NCBI GenBank assembly: GCA_051418075.1
Contig: JBPRGG010000023.1
Span: forward strand, 5,079 to 69,078
DNA length: 64,000 nucleotides
Origin: JBPRGG01 sp051418075
Lineage (GTDB): Bacteria; Bacteroidota; Bacteroidia; Cytophagales; Cyclobacteriaceae
Direction: 5' to 3'
Shown: one piece after another, positions 1 through 8,721 of the stretch
Numbering within the stretch: position 1 is the first letter of the stretch
Layout of the letters: every line of letters starts with the position of its first letter
Notes under the pieces: model-generated
Seen by the model: the letters and a program-made list of their open reading frames with translations, nothing else
Told to the model about the DNA's origin: nothing
Database searches by the model: none
Program-made: the position numbers and the translations under genes

Positions 1-817
1 AAGCATACTCCGGTACAATGTCCACTAACATCGGCTTATTCAGGCCGTATTTGATATAGGTCTGCAATAATTGCTGCCCTTCCTGACCTTCCCAGAAACC
101 TGCTACCGGCTTAAAGTTGAATAAAAGCCATCGCCCCCCGGCAAATTGCTCCTTTTCCCGGTTGATCTCACTGATCAAGGGGATGGTTTTCAATCCATTT
201 TGATCTACCCCGGCTAACATATTGTACCAGGTACCATCTTTGGAACTTAAGGATCCATTCCGGTCTGTATAGGAATAAGACGACATCATCACCAGTACCG
301 AATAAGCGCTGTCAATATTAGCCGGAGATAATTGAGGATTAAGAAATTGAAATCTTTGATCTACTTCCGTTCTCTGAATTCCCTCATAGGGCAGGATCTC
401 GGCATCAATAATCCTAAGCTGCTCCATAAACCGGTTGGTAAACGCACCAGCCTGATACTGACCTTGTTCAGAAGTAACGTTACGGCTAAACATCCGTCCG
501 CCGGTCACCAGAATATTGCCTCCTTTATCCAGGTAATCATAAATAGCGGGCCAGATTTCATCGCTCATGGCAGATCCATAGGGCCATATCACCAGGGCTT
601 TACTGGCATCAAGAGGTGTTTGTTCAAACTGCTTAAAATTAACCTTACTCACTGGTACTGATTCATTTTGCCATAGCTGAACTACCTGCTCATACCTGAG
701 AGGCTCGGTTTCCAGGTAAGGAAAGCCATTTTGTTCTATAAAATAAATATTTGTTACCTGGGCCTGGATAGTCCAGGCCATCAACATGATGGTGGATAAT
801 AGAGTATATTTTTTCAT
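1..817 (-). CDS. Secreted protein with a glutamine-amidotransferase-like fold, C-terminus beyond the window edge
   Basis: An open frame runs from the ATG at 817 to base 1 without a stop, giving about 272 residues of a longer protein. Residues 1-20 form a signal peptide (Lys-Lys start, hydrophobic core, cleavage near Ala-Gln), so it is exported. The segment around residues 65-105 reads as a strand, then an acidic helix, then a glycine-rich strand (KGGNILVTGGRMF). This resembles the class-I glutamine-amidotransferase/ThuA-like or beta-galactosidase trimerisation fold found in many Bacteroidota carbohydrate enzymes. I do not recognise a catalytic domain in the visible part. It lies on the same strand as the sulfatase, 129 bp downstream of it. 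A role in polysaccharide breakdown is inferred from context only. Confidence 0.6.
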   Translation of the reverse strand, partial: MKKYTLLSTIMLMAWTIQAQVTNIYFIEQNGFPYLETEPLRYEQVVQLWQNESVPVSKVNFKQFEQTPLDASKALVIWPYGSAMSDEIWPAIYDYLDKGGNILVTGGRMFSRNVTSEQGQYQAGAFTNRFMEQLRIIDAEILPYEGIQRTEVDQRFQFLNPQLSPANIDSAYSVLVMMSSYSYTDRNGSLSSKDGTWYNMLAGVDQNGLKTIPLISEINREKEQFAGGRWLLFNFKPVAGFWEGQEGQQLLQTYIKYGLNKPMLVDIVPEYA

Positions 818-946
818 AATTTTTTAGCTTGTTCTTAGAAATTTAAGATCGTGTTTTATAGAAAATGTCGTATTAAAAACCCTGAATAGTTTTGATCATT
901 CGATAAAAAATCTTGTTTTAAGGCATTTCCTGAAAGTACTACTTTT

Positions 947-2386
947 TCAGTTGGCCATACCCACATCCCTGTTGCCTGATCCGGTTTTTCCATTTAATCT
1001 ATCGCCTAATTCCAGACGCATTTGCTGAGCCAGTTCCTGCAATTCCCGGGCTACCTCAGGATATTGAGAGATGACATCTGTGGTCTCGCTGATATCATTT
1101 TCCAGGTCATACAATTCCAGTCCTGCCTTTACCCGGTTGTTGTAAGGAATAGGCAATCCATCACTTCTGCCTTTTCTTCCTTCCAGGGAGCGATATTCAT
1201 GGGGAAAGTATAATTTCCAGCGGCCATCACCACTCAGCAGGGCTTGTAGTTCATTGTTTTTATAATAAAAAAAATAAGCTTCCGGCCCGGTGATTTTCCA
1301 GGGTTTATTCAAGATCACTGGCAAAATGCTTTTTCCATCAATCCGTTTTTCCGGAAGATCCGTTCCTAAAATATCCGCAATGGTGGGAAAAATATCCATG
1401 GTAGTGGCGGGCTGTTTCTGAACCATACCTGAAGGGATTTGATCAGGCCAGTACATAATGGAAGGCACCCGGATGCCGCCTTCCCAAACAGTGCCTTTTC
1501 CCTCCCGCAAAGGGCCTGTTACACCAGAATGTGTTCCATAGGAAAGCCAAGGACCATTGTCAGAGGTAAAGATGACCAGGGTATTATTTAAATTCAGCTC
1601 CTTCAGAGTCTTTATGACTTCTCCCACGGACCAATCAATTTCCATCATTACATCTCCATATATTCCGGCACCTGACTTTCCCCTGAATTTATCCGAAACG
1701 TAAAGGGGAACGTGAGGCATACTATGGGCCAGGTAAAGGAAAAAAGGTTCATTTTGGTGTGAATGAATAAATTTTAAAGCCTCCCTGGTATAATTGGTAG
1801 TAAGCATGTCCTGATCTTCATCCAGGTAGTAGATCACCTGCTCATCTTTCATGACTGGCAACCGGGGGAAATCAAACTGCTCGTTGTTCGGATGCATTGG
1901 CCACATGTCATTGGAGTAGGGAATGCCATAATACTGATCGAATCCCTGGCGGGTGGGTAAAAATTGGGTTTGATCGCCTAAATGCCATTTTCCGATCATA
2001 GTTGTAGCATATCCCTTTTGCTGACACAGTTCGGCCAGGGTAATTTCAGAAGGATTTAAACCTACCTTAGCATCAGGAAAAAGGGCTCCATGAATTCCTA
2101 CCCGGTTGGCATAACAACCGGTTAACAAAGAAGCCCTTGAAGCAGAACATACAGGTTGAGAGACATAAAAATTAGTGAATTTCATTCCCTGGTCAGCCAG
2201 CCTGTCCAGGTGAGGTGTCTGATAATTATTCTGACCATAGCAACTGAGATCGCCATATCCCATGTCATCAGTAAAAATGATAATGATATTGGGTAAACCA
2301 TTATCTGATTGCCCTTTTACCGAATAGCAGGATAGCATCAGAACTAAGAAAAATATATGTAGGTGAACCGGGAATTTTGCCATCAT
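947..2386 (-). CDS. Secreted sulfatase of the arylsulfatase (S1) family
   Basis: Hydrolyses a sulfate ester, probably on a sulfated polysaccharide or oligosaccharide, in the periplasm or at the surface. A signal peptide covers about residues 1-26. The metal-binding Asp-Asp pair is at 40-41. The formylglycine signature CSASRASLLTG begins at Cys80; this is the C-x-A-x-R form in which the Cys is oxidised to formylglycine by a maturase not encoded here. The KWHLG block, an SDNGP block and the GPLREGKGT/GGIRVP stretch are typical of GALNS-like sulfatases, and 479 residues is the usual length. Two adjacent ATGs open the frame (2386 and 2383). Nearby genes are another secreted protein and a deacetylase-like protein, which suggests a sulfated-glycan locus extending left of the window. 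The substrate cannot be read from sequence. Confidence 0.93.
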   Translation of the reverse strand: MMAKFPVHLHIFFLVLMLSCYSVKGQSDNGLPNIIIIFTDDMGYGDLSCYGQNNYQTPHLDRLADQGMKFTNFYVSQPVCSASRASLLTGCYANRVGIHGALFPDAKVGLNPSEITLAELCQQKGYATTMIGKWHLGDQTQFLPTRQGFDQYYGIPYSNDMWPMHPNNEQFDFPRLPVMKDEQVIYYLDEDQDMLTTNYTREALKFIHSHQNEPFFLYLAHSMPHVPLYVSDKFRGKSGAGIYGDVMMEIDWSVGEVIKTLKELNLNNTLVIFTSDNGPWLSYGTHSGVTGPLREGKGTVWEGGIRVPSIMYWPDQIPSGMVQKQPATTMDIFPTIADILGTDLPEKRIDGKSILPVILNKPWKITGPEAYFFYYKNNELQALLSGDGRWKLYFPHEYRSLEGRKGRSDGLPIPYNNRVKAGLELYDLENDISETTDVISQYPEVARELQELAQQMRLELGDRLNGKTGSGNRDVGMAN

Positions 2387-2467
2387 AAATCAAATGAATT
2401 CTGAAAACCTAAACATACAAAAAAAACAGTAATCCGTTAAATATGATTGTTTATGAAGGAAGGTTAG

Positions 2468-2881
2468 TTAAAAATACTGGCTTATAAATTCTTCACAATT
2501 GCACAGGGCAATTTGGCTAAAATAAAAATCTTCCTTATTTTCTGTGATGATCAGATCGCAGGCTGCTTCCAAAGCGGAATAATATTCCATTCCATCTTCA
2601 AAATCATGGATTTGTGGATTTTGACCAGCTAAATGGCAGATTTGCTGATTAATACTGGTGATTTGAATATTTTCGGTCAGCTTTTTGATCTTCTTTTTTG
2701 CTAAATCTTCACCGCTCTTTTTAGAAGCAAAATAAAAAGCAATGGCCAAACATAATGGGGAAGTAAATATCTGATAATCTGAATGCTGCGACAAAGATAA
2801 AATTCTTGCTGCCTGATTGAACAGGGGAAATTCTTTATTTATCACAGCCACAATTACATTAGCATCCAGAAAAATTTTCAT
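2468..2881 (-). CDS. PIN-domain ribonuclease toxin (VapC-like)
   Basis: A 137-residue PIN domain, probably the toxin of a type II toxin-antitoxin pair that cleaves RNA with Mg2+. The first strand FLDANVIV places the metal-binding Asp at residue 6. A second acidic cluster lies in HDFEDGMEYYSALE near residues 92-105, and the third sits in the C-terminal TENKEDF segment near 112-118. This is the full acidic set expected of an active PIN nuclease. Its ATG overlaps the antitoxin stop as ATGA (2878-2881), so the two are translationally coupled. RNA target unknown. Confidence 0.85.
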   Translation of the reverse strand: MKIFLDANVIVAVINKEFPLFNQAARILSLSQHSDYQIFTSPLCLAIAFYFASKKSGEDLAKKKIKKLTENIQITSINQQICHLAGQNPQIHDFEDGMEYYSALEAACDLIITENKEDFYFSQIALCNCEEFISQYF

Positions 2882-3129
2882 GGCTTATGCTTGTGATATT
2901 CATCTTTGAGGTTCTTTCTGGATCTTTTATGGTATACTGCCTCCCCTTCAGCCAACTCATGCACCCAATCTGAAATGGGCAACTCCTCCAGGCTTTTATA
3001 TTGACCGGAAGTGATTTGCCGATATAAAAACTCAGTGAGCCGGGATAAGCTGATATTCTGAGAAGCAGCAAAAGCTTTGGCTTTTTCAATTACTTCCCGG
3101 TCAAAATTCAAGGTTAATTTTGTGTCCAT
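2878..3129 (-). CDS. Antitoxin partner of the PIN toxin (DUF6364-like)
   Basis: An 83-residue protein starting MDTKLTLNFDREVIEKAKAF. This is the short strand plus helix-turn-helix of the ribbon-helix-helix-like DUF6364 antitoxins that usually precede PIN toxins in Bacteroidota. The N-terminal half (to about 45) would bind DNA as a dimer. The charged C-terminal half would wrap the toxin. The first gene of a two-gene operon, it overlaps the toxin by 4 bp. Two copies of a TACGTA-containing 9-mer sit directly upstream and are probably its own operator. A longer frame in another register over the same bases (2859-3089) is a shadow. Confidence 0.82.
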   Translation of the reverse strand: MDTKLTLNFDREVIEKAKAFAASQNISLSRLTEFLYRQITSGQYKSLEELPISDWVHELAEGEAVYHKRSRKNLKDEYHKHKP

Positions 3130-3136
3130 AAAAATC

Positions 3137-3167
3137 GTTACGTATAATATATTGTTTTGTTACGTAT
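3137..3167 (-). promoter_or_regulatory. Paired operator candidate of the toxin-antitoxin operon
   Basis: GTTACGTAT occurs twice, at 3137-3145 and 3159-3167. The starts are 22 bp apart, about two helical turns, and each copy contains the palindrome TACGTA. The nearer copy ends 8 bp before the antitoxin ATG. This geometry fits binding of two ribbon-helix-helix dimers on one face of the DNA and autorepression. Binding is inferred. Confidence 0.5.
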
Positions 3168-3214
3168 TTTATTCATTTAGGGTTTTTCTTTATTAAAGTC
3201 AATGTACACCAGGG

Positions 3215-4573
3215 TTAGAGATGAATTTCCAATCTGCCTGCTTTAAGCGGAAAACATAAAATCAGCTCCTGGCCCTGTTTGAAATAAGTGTATGCTTTTA
3301 AATCGATCAATCGTTTACTGGGTCTAAATGATTTTGTATGTCCCGGCTCATGCATTACCGGTTCAGGTTTATCACGAACTGGTAATTTAATGGTGAAGTC
3401 AGATGTAGCAAAAGGGGCGTTGATACTTAACTTATTATCATGAAATGAAAAAGTAGTTAGTTCCTTAGCCGCCCAATAACGGGCAATATCACTGTTTTTC
3501 ATCCAGTTAAGTTGGCCATATCTTTTTTCAAGCCGGTCTACCACTTCCTGAAAAATATGGAAGCCTGTTTTTTCACCATTGAAATAAATGCCGGGCCAAT
3601 GGCACACCATGATGGCAGGTTCTCCCTTTTCAATAACTTCTACCATTCTGCCGGAAGTCAGATCCTGGCTTATGAATTTATCAACAGATCCAACTGTAAG
3701 ACCATCCCATCCACCAAACCAGTCACCGGTACAACCAATAATGGATACCACACAACTGGGATTGGCACCTTGAATAGTATTTGGATATTTTACCTGGGGT
3801 GCTACACTTTGATCCGGGTCAGTATATAAATCCCTGAAATAATGAGATAGCTTTACTCCATATACTTCATCTACTGCTGCCTGGGTGGCTAAGGCCAGGT
3901 TTTCTTTATTCTGACTGCAAAATCCTCCCGGAGTAGTGACTCCTTCACAAAAAAGATCACTATTTTTCAGCACTTTCAAAGCATATGCCAGATACTCTCC
4001 CAACTCATCGGCACTTTTATTCTGGCTCCAGTCCCAGTTCTCCATATAATCGGGAGATGCTTCAGGATAAGGGCGGCCGGTTTTTATATCAATCACACGG
4101 GTATGACTGATCATTTCAGGGTGAATATCCCAATCAGGTTGCATAAAATCCCTGATTAGTTTGATGCTTTCCTTGAGTTCCTGGTGGGACCAACCAGGAA
4201 TAAACCTGTCTACCCAGCCGGTACAGGCAGGGTAAGGCACAACGCTATATTTACCCTTAATCTTATGTTGTTTACAATAGTCTCCAAATTCCCTGACAAA
4301 ATCATCCGGTATTTCACGAGGTAGCTTACGCCAGTCCTGAGGATATCGTTCAGGAAAAACCTGATGAAACTGAGGGATACCGAAATAGGCCATATTTACC
4401 AGAGGAGTTGAATCATCAATGATAAAGCTAAGGGGAACCTGATTTCTGGGATTCAATACCTCAATTGCAACCTCGTATTCAGGTTTTCTCTCAATGCCCA
4501 GGGCAAGACTGGCAGTGACCAGGGAGCTTTGCTTTATAAATTTCCTTCGGGTGCACAGATTAATATTTTCCAT
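3215..4573 (-). CDS. Tat-exported polysaccharide-deacetylase-like protein of unknown function
   Basis: A 452-residue protein whose start carries a twin-arginine signal (RRKFIKQSS at about residues 9-17, then a hydrophobic stretch), so it is exported folded, possibly with a metal bound. After the signal, LSFIIDDSTPLVN gives an Asp-Asp at the end of a strand, as in NodB-type barrels. Later segments SHTRVID and CHWPGIYFNG carry histidines that could complete a metal site. The overall pattern suggests a (beta/alpha)7 deacetylase-like or glycosidase-like barrel, with a C-terminal beta-sandwich from about 375 on. I do not recognise a named family. It sits alone between the toxin-antitoxin pair and a 372-bp spacer, on the same strand as the sulfatase. 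Confidence 0.6.
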   Translation of the reverse strand: MENINLCTRRKFIKQSSLVTASLALGIERKPEYEVAIEVLNPRNQVPLSFIIDDSTPLVNMAYFGIPQFHQVFPERYPQDWRKLPREIPDDFVREFGDYCKQHKIKGKYSVVPYPACTGWVDRFIPGWSHQELKESIKLIRDFMQPDWDIHPEMISHTRVIDIKTGRPYPEASPDYMENWDWSQNKSADELGEYLAYALKVLKNSDLFCEGVTTPGGFCSQNKENLALATQAAVDEVYGVKLSHYFRDLYTDPDQSVAPQVKYPNTIQGANPSCVVSIIGCTGDWFGGWDGLTVGSVDKFISQDLTSGRMVEVIEKGEPAIMVCHWPGIYFNGEKTGFHIFQEVVDRLEKRYGQLNWMKNSDIARYWAAKELTTFSFHDNKLSINAPFATSDFTIKLPVRDKPEPVMHEPGHTKSFRPSKRLIDLKAYTYFKQGQELILCFPLKAGRLEIHL

Positions 4574-4945
4574 AATTATAGGATCAGCTGAACTTCCTAT
4601 TTAAGTTAGGAATTATTTTATTTAACCACAATAATTTATTTTTTATTGAAGGTCTCTATATTATGATTTCATAAGACCTATGATTATATGAAAAAACGGT
4701 GCTGGCCCGACACAAAATGCTGGTAGGCTGGTGTGCCAAGCCAAGATGGCCCCGAAAAAGCAGGTTCCGTCCGGACAGGACAAAAGATGGAGGAAGATAG
4801 GATGTCTTTTATGATATAGATAGTCAATTTAACTTAAAATACCCGCCCACTTTCCCGGAAAAAAAATAAATTAAGTAAATATCCCATAAAAATAAAGCCA
4901 AAAATGGCATTCAAAATGCCTTCGCTGCTGCAGGCTTATAACTTC
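4574..4945. other. Intergenic spacer with a GC-rich patch
   Basis: No open frame is convincing here. An AT-rich background encloses a GC-rich patch at about 4697-4800. It contains the self-complementary octamer GTCCGGAC and a near-palindrome GGCTGG/CCAAGCC that could fold as a small hairpin. It lies downstream of the ccmF-type gene and upstream of the deacetylase-like gene, both on the minus strand, so it may hold a terminator or a remnant of a mobile repeat. I found no clear T-run terminator. Confidence 0.4.
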
Positions 4946-7600
4946 TCAAACAACCTTTTCCTCCACTGAAAATGCTTTTATAACTTTTTCTCCAGAAGAT
5001 TTTACCTTTTGCTTCTCCTGCCAACGCTGATAAAAAACCAATCCACAACCCAATACCATAATGATACAACCAGTCCAAAGAAGGTTCATACCGGGAAACA
5101 TAATGGCCTGCATCACCAGATACTCCTTTTCTCGTAGTAAAAGATGCACAGTTTCAGGTTCCTTATCCAGCTCCGCCAGATCAAACTCTACCTGCAATAT
5201 TTCCGAGTAATCCGGTAGGGAGGAGATTTCCAAAGAATCTTTTACCAGAAACAAAGGTTGCAGCAGATCATGCCTGCTAGAATCATTCAGATCTTGAACC
5301 TGGAATATGGTTTTTACCACTATATCTGACTGATTCAACCCCATTTTGGCTTTCTGATCGGGATCATTAAGTAAATAAATATCCTTAAATTCAATCCTCA
5401 GGTTTTCATGCTGGAAAGTTTTCCCCCGTTTCACTTTCTCCACTACCATGTTCATAAAATCGTCATCCGGATGGCCATGATCGTTCAACTCAGTATCGGC
5501 CCATTTTACATGGGTAAAAATATCGTGCCCCAGGTAATGCCGGGTATCTGGCTCAGACACATTGCCAAATTTCTCGTTTTGCTGAATATAAGGGGACAAA
5601 TTGAATAAAGCATCTCCTGGTTGCCATCTCCGGAGCTGATGATTCCATTCAGCTTTAAAGTAATTAATATTGTAATGGATATTCACACCTTCCCGATGTT
5701 TTCCCTGGTAAGTGATAAAATATTTATCCATCTTTACCGTATCGCCTTTTTTGATCAGCACGTTTTCATTGTTAAGAAAGCTTTCATCCAACACCTGCAG
5801 GTTGTAATGCATATCCTGTGATATGGGTTTCTTCCCGGTGGATGAAATGAGTGCTCCGGCCAGCAGCAAAGCAAACCCAAAATGAGCCAGGGCAGAACCG
5901 GCTGCCAGTTTATTCTTAGAAAATACCCGCCACATCCATTGGCCATTGGCAGCTAAAGCCAACAAAGTGGTAAACAGCAGCAGCATATACTTCCAATCCT
6001 CCCATTGGTAGGAAAGCAGCCAAAAAATGATCAGCGTCAGAATACCTGCCAACAGCAAGGGAATCCTTAATCTGTTTATCCGGATTCTCCAGGTGCTGGT
6101 TTGGCCAAACTTGAGTATAGGCGTAAAAGCCATTAATGCGGTAAAGACGATGGCAAAAGGAACCTGCCACTGACCGTAATATAAATTTCGCTGATCCAGA
6201 TTGGTAAAAGCGTCAAATTGGGTGTCGAATAATCGGTTGATCACCGGAATAGAGGTAGATAAAATCACCTGACCAGCCGAAAGTAGCAGAATAAAAATTC
6301 CAGTCATCATCCAGAATTCCCGGCTGCTGAAGCTGTCATCCTGATCGCTCCGGGGATAGTAGTGGTGATAAGCCCACAATAAAAAACCTCCGTTCATTAT
6401 CAGCCATCCAATGAGTAACAGATTAAATGGTTGCCCTAACCCAAAAAGTAATATGATCATTATATTACCGGCTACATAGTACCACTGTAATCTGGTTTTT
6501 CTTAACATTAAGCCTGCAGCCAACATACTGAATATCATCAAAAACAGCCATAGATGCCACAATAGCCCGTTTTCAGTAAAGGAATGTACAGAACTGTCTC
6601 CCAAAATACCGCTTCTGGTTAAAAAACTGGCATAAATCACCATGAGAAAGGCGGCAACACTTAATAAGACTGCCATAAAATAGCCTTTCTTCTTTTTCCG
6701 GCTGATCACCAACTGGTGGAGGGCAGCCAGTAGGATCAGCCATGGCACCAAAGAGGCATTTTCCACCGGGTCCCAGGCCCAGAAACCACCAAAGCTAAGC
6801 GCTTCGTAGGCCCAGGCACCTCCCATCAGGATGCCAGCTCCCAATACCATCACTCCGGCTACGGTCCAGGTTTGGGCTGGTTTGATCCAGCTGTAAAGGT
6901 CATTCTTAAAAATACCACCCAGGGCCAGGGCAAAGGGAAATAAGGTCAGGGCAAATCCAGCAAAAAGCACCGGGGGATGTATCACCATCCAGTAATTTTG
7001 CAGTAAAGGATTCAACCCGTTACCATCCTGCAGAGCTATGACTTTGTTCAGGTAGTCTGGCATTTGAGTCCAGGCGGCTGTGATATTTTCAGGAAGCTGC
7101 CTGATTAAAATGAATGGACTGTTGCCAATCTTAACATCACCAATATACAGGCCAAGCAACATGGAAAAGATGGCCACCAACACCAGGCTGTTTACAGGAA
7201 GTACAAATTTTTCCCATTTTTTAAATTTTTGTATAAAAATAAAAGAGAAAAGTAAAATCCAGCCCGACCAAAGCAACAGGCTACCCTCCTGACCGCTCCA
7301 GAAGCTGGCCAGCAAGTAAACCGGAGACATGGCTTGATTGGTATATTTCCAGACATAATGAAACTCAAAATACCGGTTGAACATGATGAAATACAACAAT
7401 GCAATAGCTGCAAATGTGCAGACTCCTGTGCTAAGGAAAAAGATCTTTCCGGTCATTCGCCAGGACTGTTGCACTGCCTGGTTGCTTTTTTTAATTCCCA
7501 TCGCATAACTAAGCGCTGCCATCAGGCTGAAAATAAACGCTGAAATCAAAAGCAGATGGCCATAATGACTGAGCCAGGTATGTTCATGCAGGTATTTCAT
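4946..7600 (-). CDS. ccmF: Cytochrome c assembly protein, CcmF/NrfE type
   Basis: An 884-residue multi-spanning membrane protein of the heme-lyase family that attaches heme to CxxCH motifs of c-type cytochromes on the outer face of the inner membrane. The tryptophan-rich heme-handling motif reads GFWAWDPVENASLVPW at about residues 282-297, and conserved His and Pro residues (MVIHPPVLFAG) lie near 205-215. At least a dozen hydrophobic helices fill residues 15-620. A large periplasmic domain follows, then a last helix near 845. It is 18 bp downstream of the CcmE-type gene, on the same strand. The block faces nrfHA, whose products need nine hemes, so this pair very probably serves the nitrite reductase among others. 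Length fits the CcmF family; other ccm genes are outside the window. Confidence 0.92.
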   Translation of the reverse strand: MKYLHEHTWLSHYGHLLLISAFIFSLMAALSYAMGIKKSNQAVQQSWRMTGKIFFLSTGVCTFAAIALLYFIMFNRYFEFHYVWKYTNQAMSPVYLLASFWSGQEGSLLLWSGWILLFSFIFIQKFKKWEKFVLPVNSLVLVAIFSMLLGLYIGDVKIGNSPFILIRQLPENITAAWTQMPDYLNKVIALQDGNGLNPLLQNYWMVIHPPVLFAGFALTLFPFALALGGIFKNDLYSWIKPAQTWTVAGVMVLGAGILMGGAWAYEALSFGGFWAWDPVENASLVPWLILLAALHQLVISRKKKKGYFMAVLLSVAAFLMVIYASFLTRSGILGDSSVHSFTENGLLWHLWLFLMIFSMLAAGLMLRKTRLQWYYVAGNIMIILLFGLGQPFNLLLIGWLIMNGGFLLWAYHHYYPRSDQDDSFSSREFWMMTGIFILLLSAGQVILSTSIPVINRLFDTQFDAFTNLDQRNLYYGQWQVPFAIVFTALMAFTPILKFGQTSTWRIRINRLRIPLLLAGILTLIIFWLLSYQWEDWKYMLLLFTTLLALAANGQWMWRVFSKNKLAAGSALAHFGFALLLAGALISSTGKKPISQDMHYNLQVLDESFLNNENVLIKKGDTVKMDKYFITYQGKHREGVNIHYNINYFKAEWNHQLRRWQPGDALFNLSPYIQQNEKFGNVSEPDTRHYLGHDIFTHVKWADTELNDHGHPDDDFMNMVVEKVKRGKTFQHENLRIEFKDIYLLNDPDQKAKMGLNQSDIVVKTIFQVQDLNDSSRHDLLQPLFLVKDSLEISSLPDYSEILQVEFDLAELDKEPETVHLLLREKEYLVMQAIMFPGMNLLWTGCIIMVLGCGLVFYQRWQEKQKVKSSGEKVIKAFSVEEKVV

Positions 7601-7618
7601 CCTATCAGATCAAAAAAT

Positions 7619-8011
7619 TCACGAAGTAGATTTAAAATTATTTTGTTCTACATATTTAGACGGGCATTTCAACAGAATAGTATTGGCGTAAAATGCATCG
7701 TTTTTATATTTTCCTTTTACCACAATATCCTCAGAACGTTCCATATCCTGTGGTTTTGACTGGTTCAAAACTACTTTCAGTTCTTTTCCGCTTTTATCTT
7801 TCATATAAAAGGTGACCAGGTTGGGATTGATTTGTGGATTATATTGAATGGCCTTTTGCCGGTTAAGCTGCCCCACCACCGTATATTCCTGCTGTTGATC
7901 ACGTACAGCCTGACTAAAATCAGCATATTGGCTGGTGGATTGGGTGGTACTGAAAAAAATACTAACCATCAGGGCCATACTGATGATCAAAAGGAGGTGG
8001 AACTTCTTCAT
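7619..8011 (-). CDS. ccmE: Heme chaperone CcmE, cysteine (CxxxY) variant
   Basis: Carries heme to CcmF in the periplasm. I start at the ATG at 8011 (MKKFHLLL); an upstream TTG at 8029 would add six residues before the membrane anchor and looks less likely. One N-terminal helix anchors the protein, followed by a small OB-fold beta-barrel (VVGQLN, TFYMKD, VVKGKY). The heme-binding motif at the end of the barrel is CPSKY. The usual histidine of HxxxY is therefore a cysteine (residue 116 from this start), the form described for some archaeal and sulfate-reducer CcmE proteins. It is followed 18 bp later by ccmF, and its upstream region is shared with the divergent nrfH. Confidence 0.88.
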   Translation of the reverse strand: MKKFHLLLIISMALMVSIFFSTTQSTSQYADFSQAVRDQQQEYTVVGQLNRQKAIQYNPQINPNLVTFYMKDKSGKELKVVLNQSKPQDMERSEDIVVKGKYKNDAFYANTILLKCPSKYVEQNNFKSTS

Positions 8012-8114
8012 AAAAAATCCAATTTTCAATTTAACAAACAGCCTGCCTTAATGTTGCTTTTGTAAATGGTTTAACATTACTATATTTTTTTAGTACTGCC
8101 AGGCAGTCTCTACT
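8012..8114. promoter_or_regulatory. Divergent ccmE/nrfH control region with promoter-like boxes and a palindrome
   Basis: On the plus strand TTG at 8060-8062 and TATATTTT at 8081-8088 are 18 bp apart, close to the Bacteroidota pattern TTG then TAnnTTTG. Downstream, ACTGCCAGGCAGT at 8095-8107 is a 13-bp palindrome around a single central base, ending 7 bp before the nrfH ATG. It could be an operator or a small leader hairpin. I see no FNR-type TTGAT-N4-ATCAA box. Confidence 0.42.
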
Positions 8115-8708
8115 ATGAAACTAAAAAGATTTTTTGATTATCTCAGGCCACCCAAACCCTGGTTTTTTTTCGTTAACGGTCTATTGGCTGTAAGTTTAGG
8201 CGTGGTGGCTTATCTTTTTTATGTTTCCAAAGCCTGGTCCTATCTTTCCGATGACCCTGAAACCTGTGTCAATTGTCATATCATGGCCCCTCAATATGCT
8301 ACCTGGCAACACAATGTACATCGGCTAACTGCCACCTGTAATGATTGTCATGTTCCTCATGACAATGTATTTTCACATTATTATTTCAAAGCCAAGGATG
8401 GATTACGCCATGCCACCATTTTTACCTTAAGAAATGAACCTCAGGTTATAAAAATAAAGGAAGCCGGGATCAAAGTGGTTCAGGAAAATTGCAAAAGGTG
8501 CCATACACAGTTGAATGAAAAAGTGGGTATTCTGCAGGTTACCCTGGAAAACAGCGAGCATGGAGAAGGTAAATTATGCTGGGAGTGCCATCGGGAAACA
8601 CCTCATGGTAAAGTGCGTAGTTTGTCATCTACACCGGCTACCCTGGTGCCTTTACCGGAAAGTCCGGTACCCGGATGGTTGAAGCAATTACACCGACGAC
8701 AAGAATAG
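8115..8708 (+). CDS. nrfH: Cytochrome c nitrite reductase small subunit NrfH
   Basis: A membrane-anchored tetraheme cytochrome that takes electrons from menaquinol and passes them to NrfA. One membrane helix covers about residues 16-37. Four CxxCH motifs follow at residues 51-55, 75-79, 126-130 and 155-159 (CVNCH, CNDCH, CKRCH, CWECH), as in the NapC/NirT/NrfH family. The 197-residue length is slightly above the usual 150-180 because of a proline-rich C-terminal tail. It is the first gene of the plus-strand operon, 13 bp ahead of nrfA. Confidence 0.96.
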   Translation: MKLKRFFDYLRPPKPWFFFVNGLLAVSLGVVAYLFYVSKAWSYLSDDPETCVNCHIMAPQYATWQHNVHRLTATCNDCHVPHDNVFSHYYFKAKDGLRHATIFTLRNEPQVIKIKEAGIKVVQENCKRCHTQLNEKVGILQVTLENSEHGEGKLCWECHRETPHGKVRSLSSTPATLVPLPESPVPGWLKQLHRRQE

Positions 8709-8721
8709 ATAACTTTTTATT

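Noticed and set aside
2859..3089. Open frame overlapping the antitoxin gene in another register
   Set aside because: The frame shares the bases of a well-supported antitoxin and its product shows no family resemblance.
4697..4800. GC-rich patch considered as a tRNA or small RNA gene
   Set aside because: No cloverleaf or TPsiC-like arm could be traced, only a short hairpin and an octamer palindrome.
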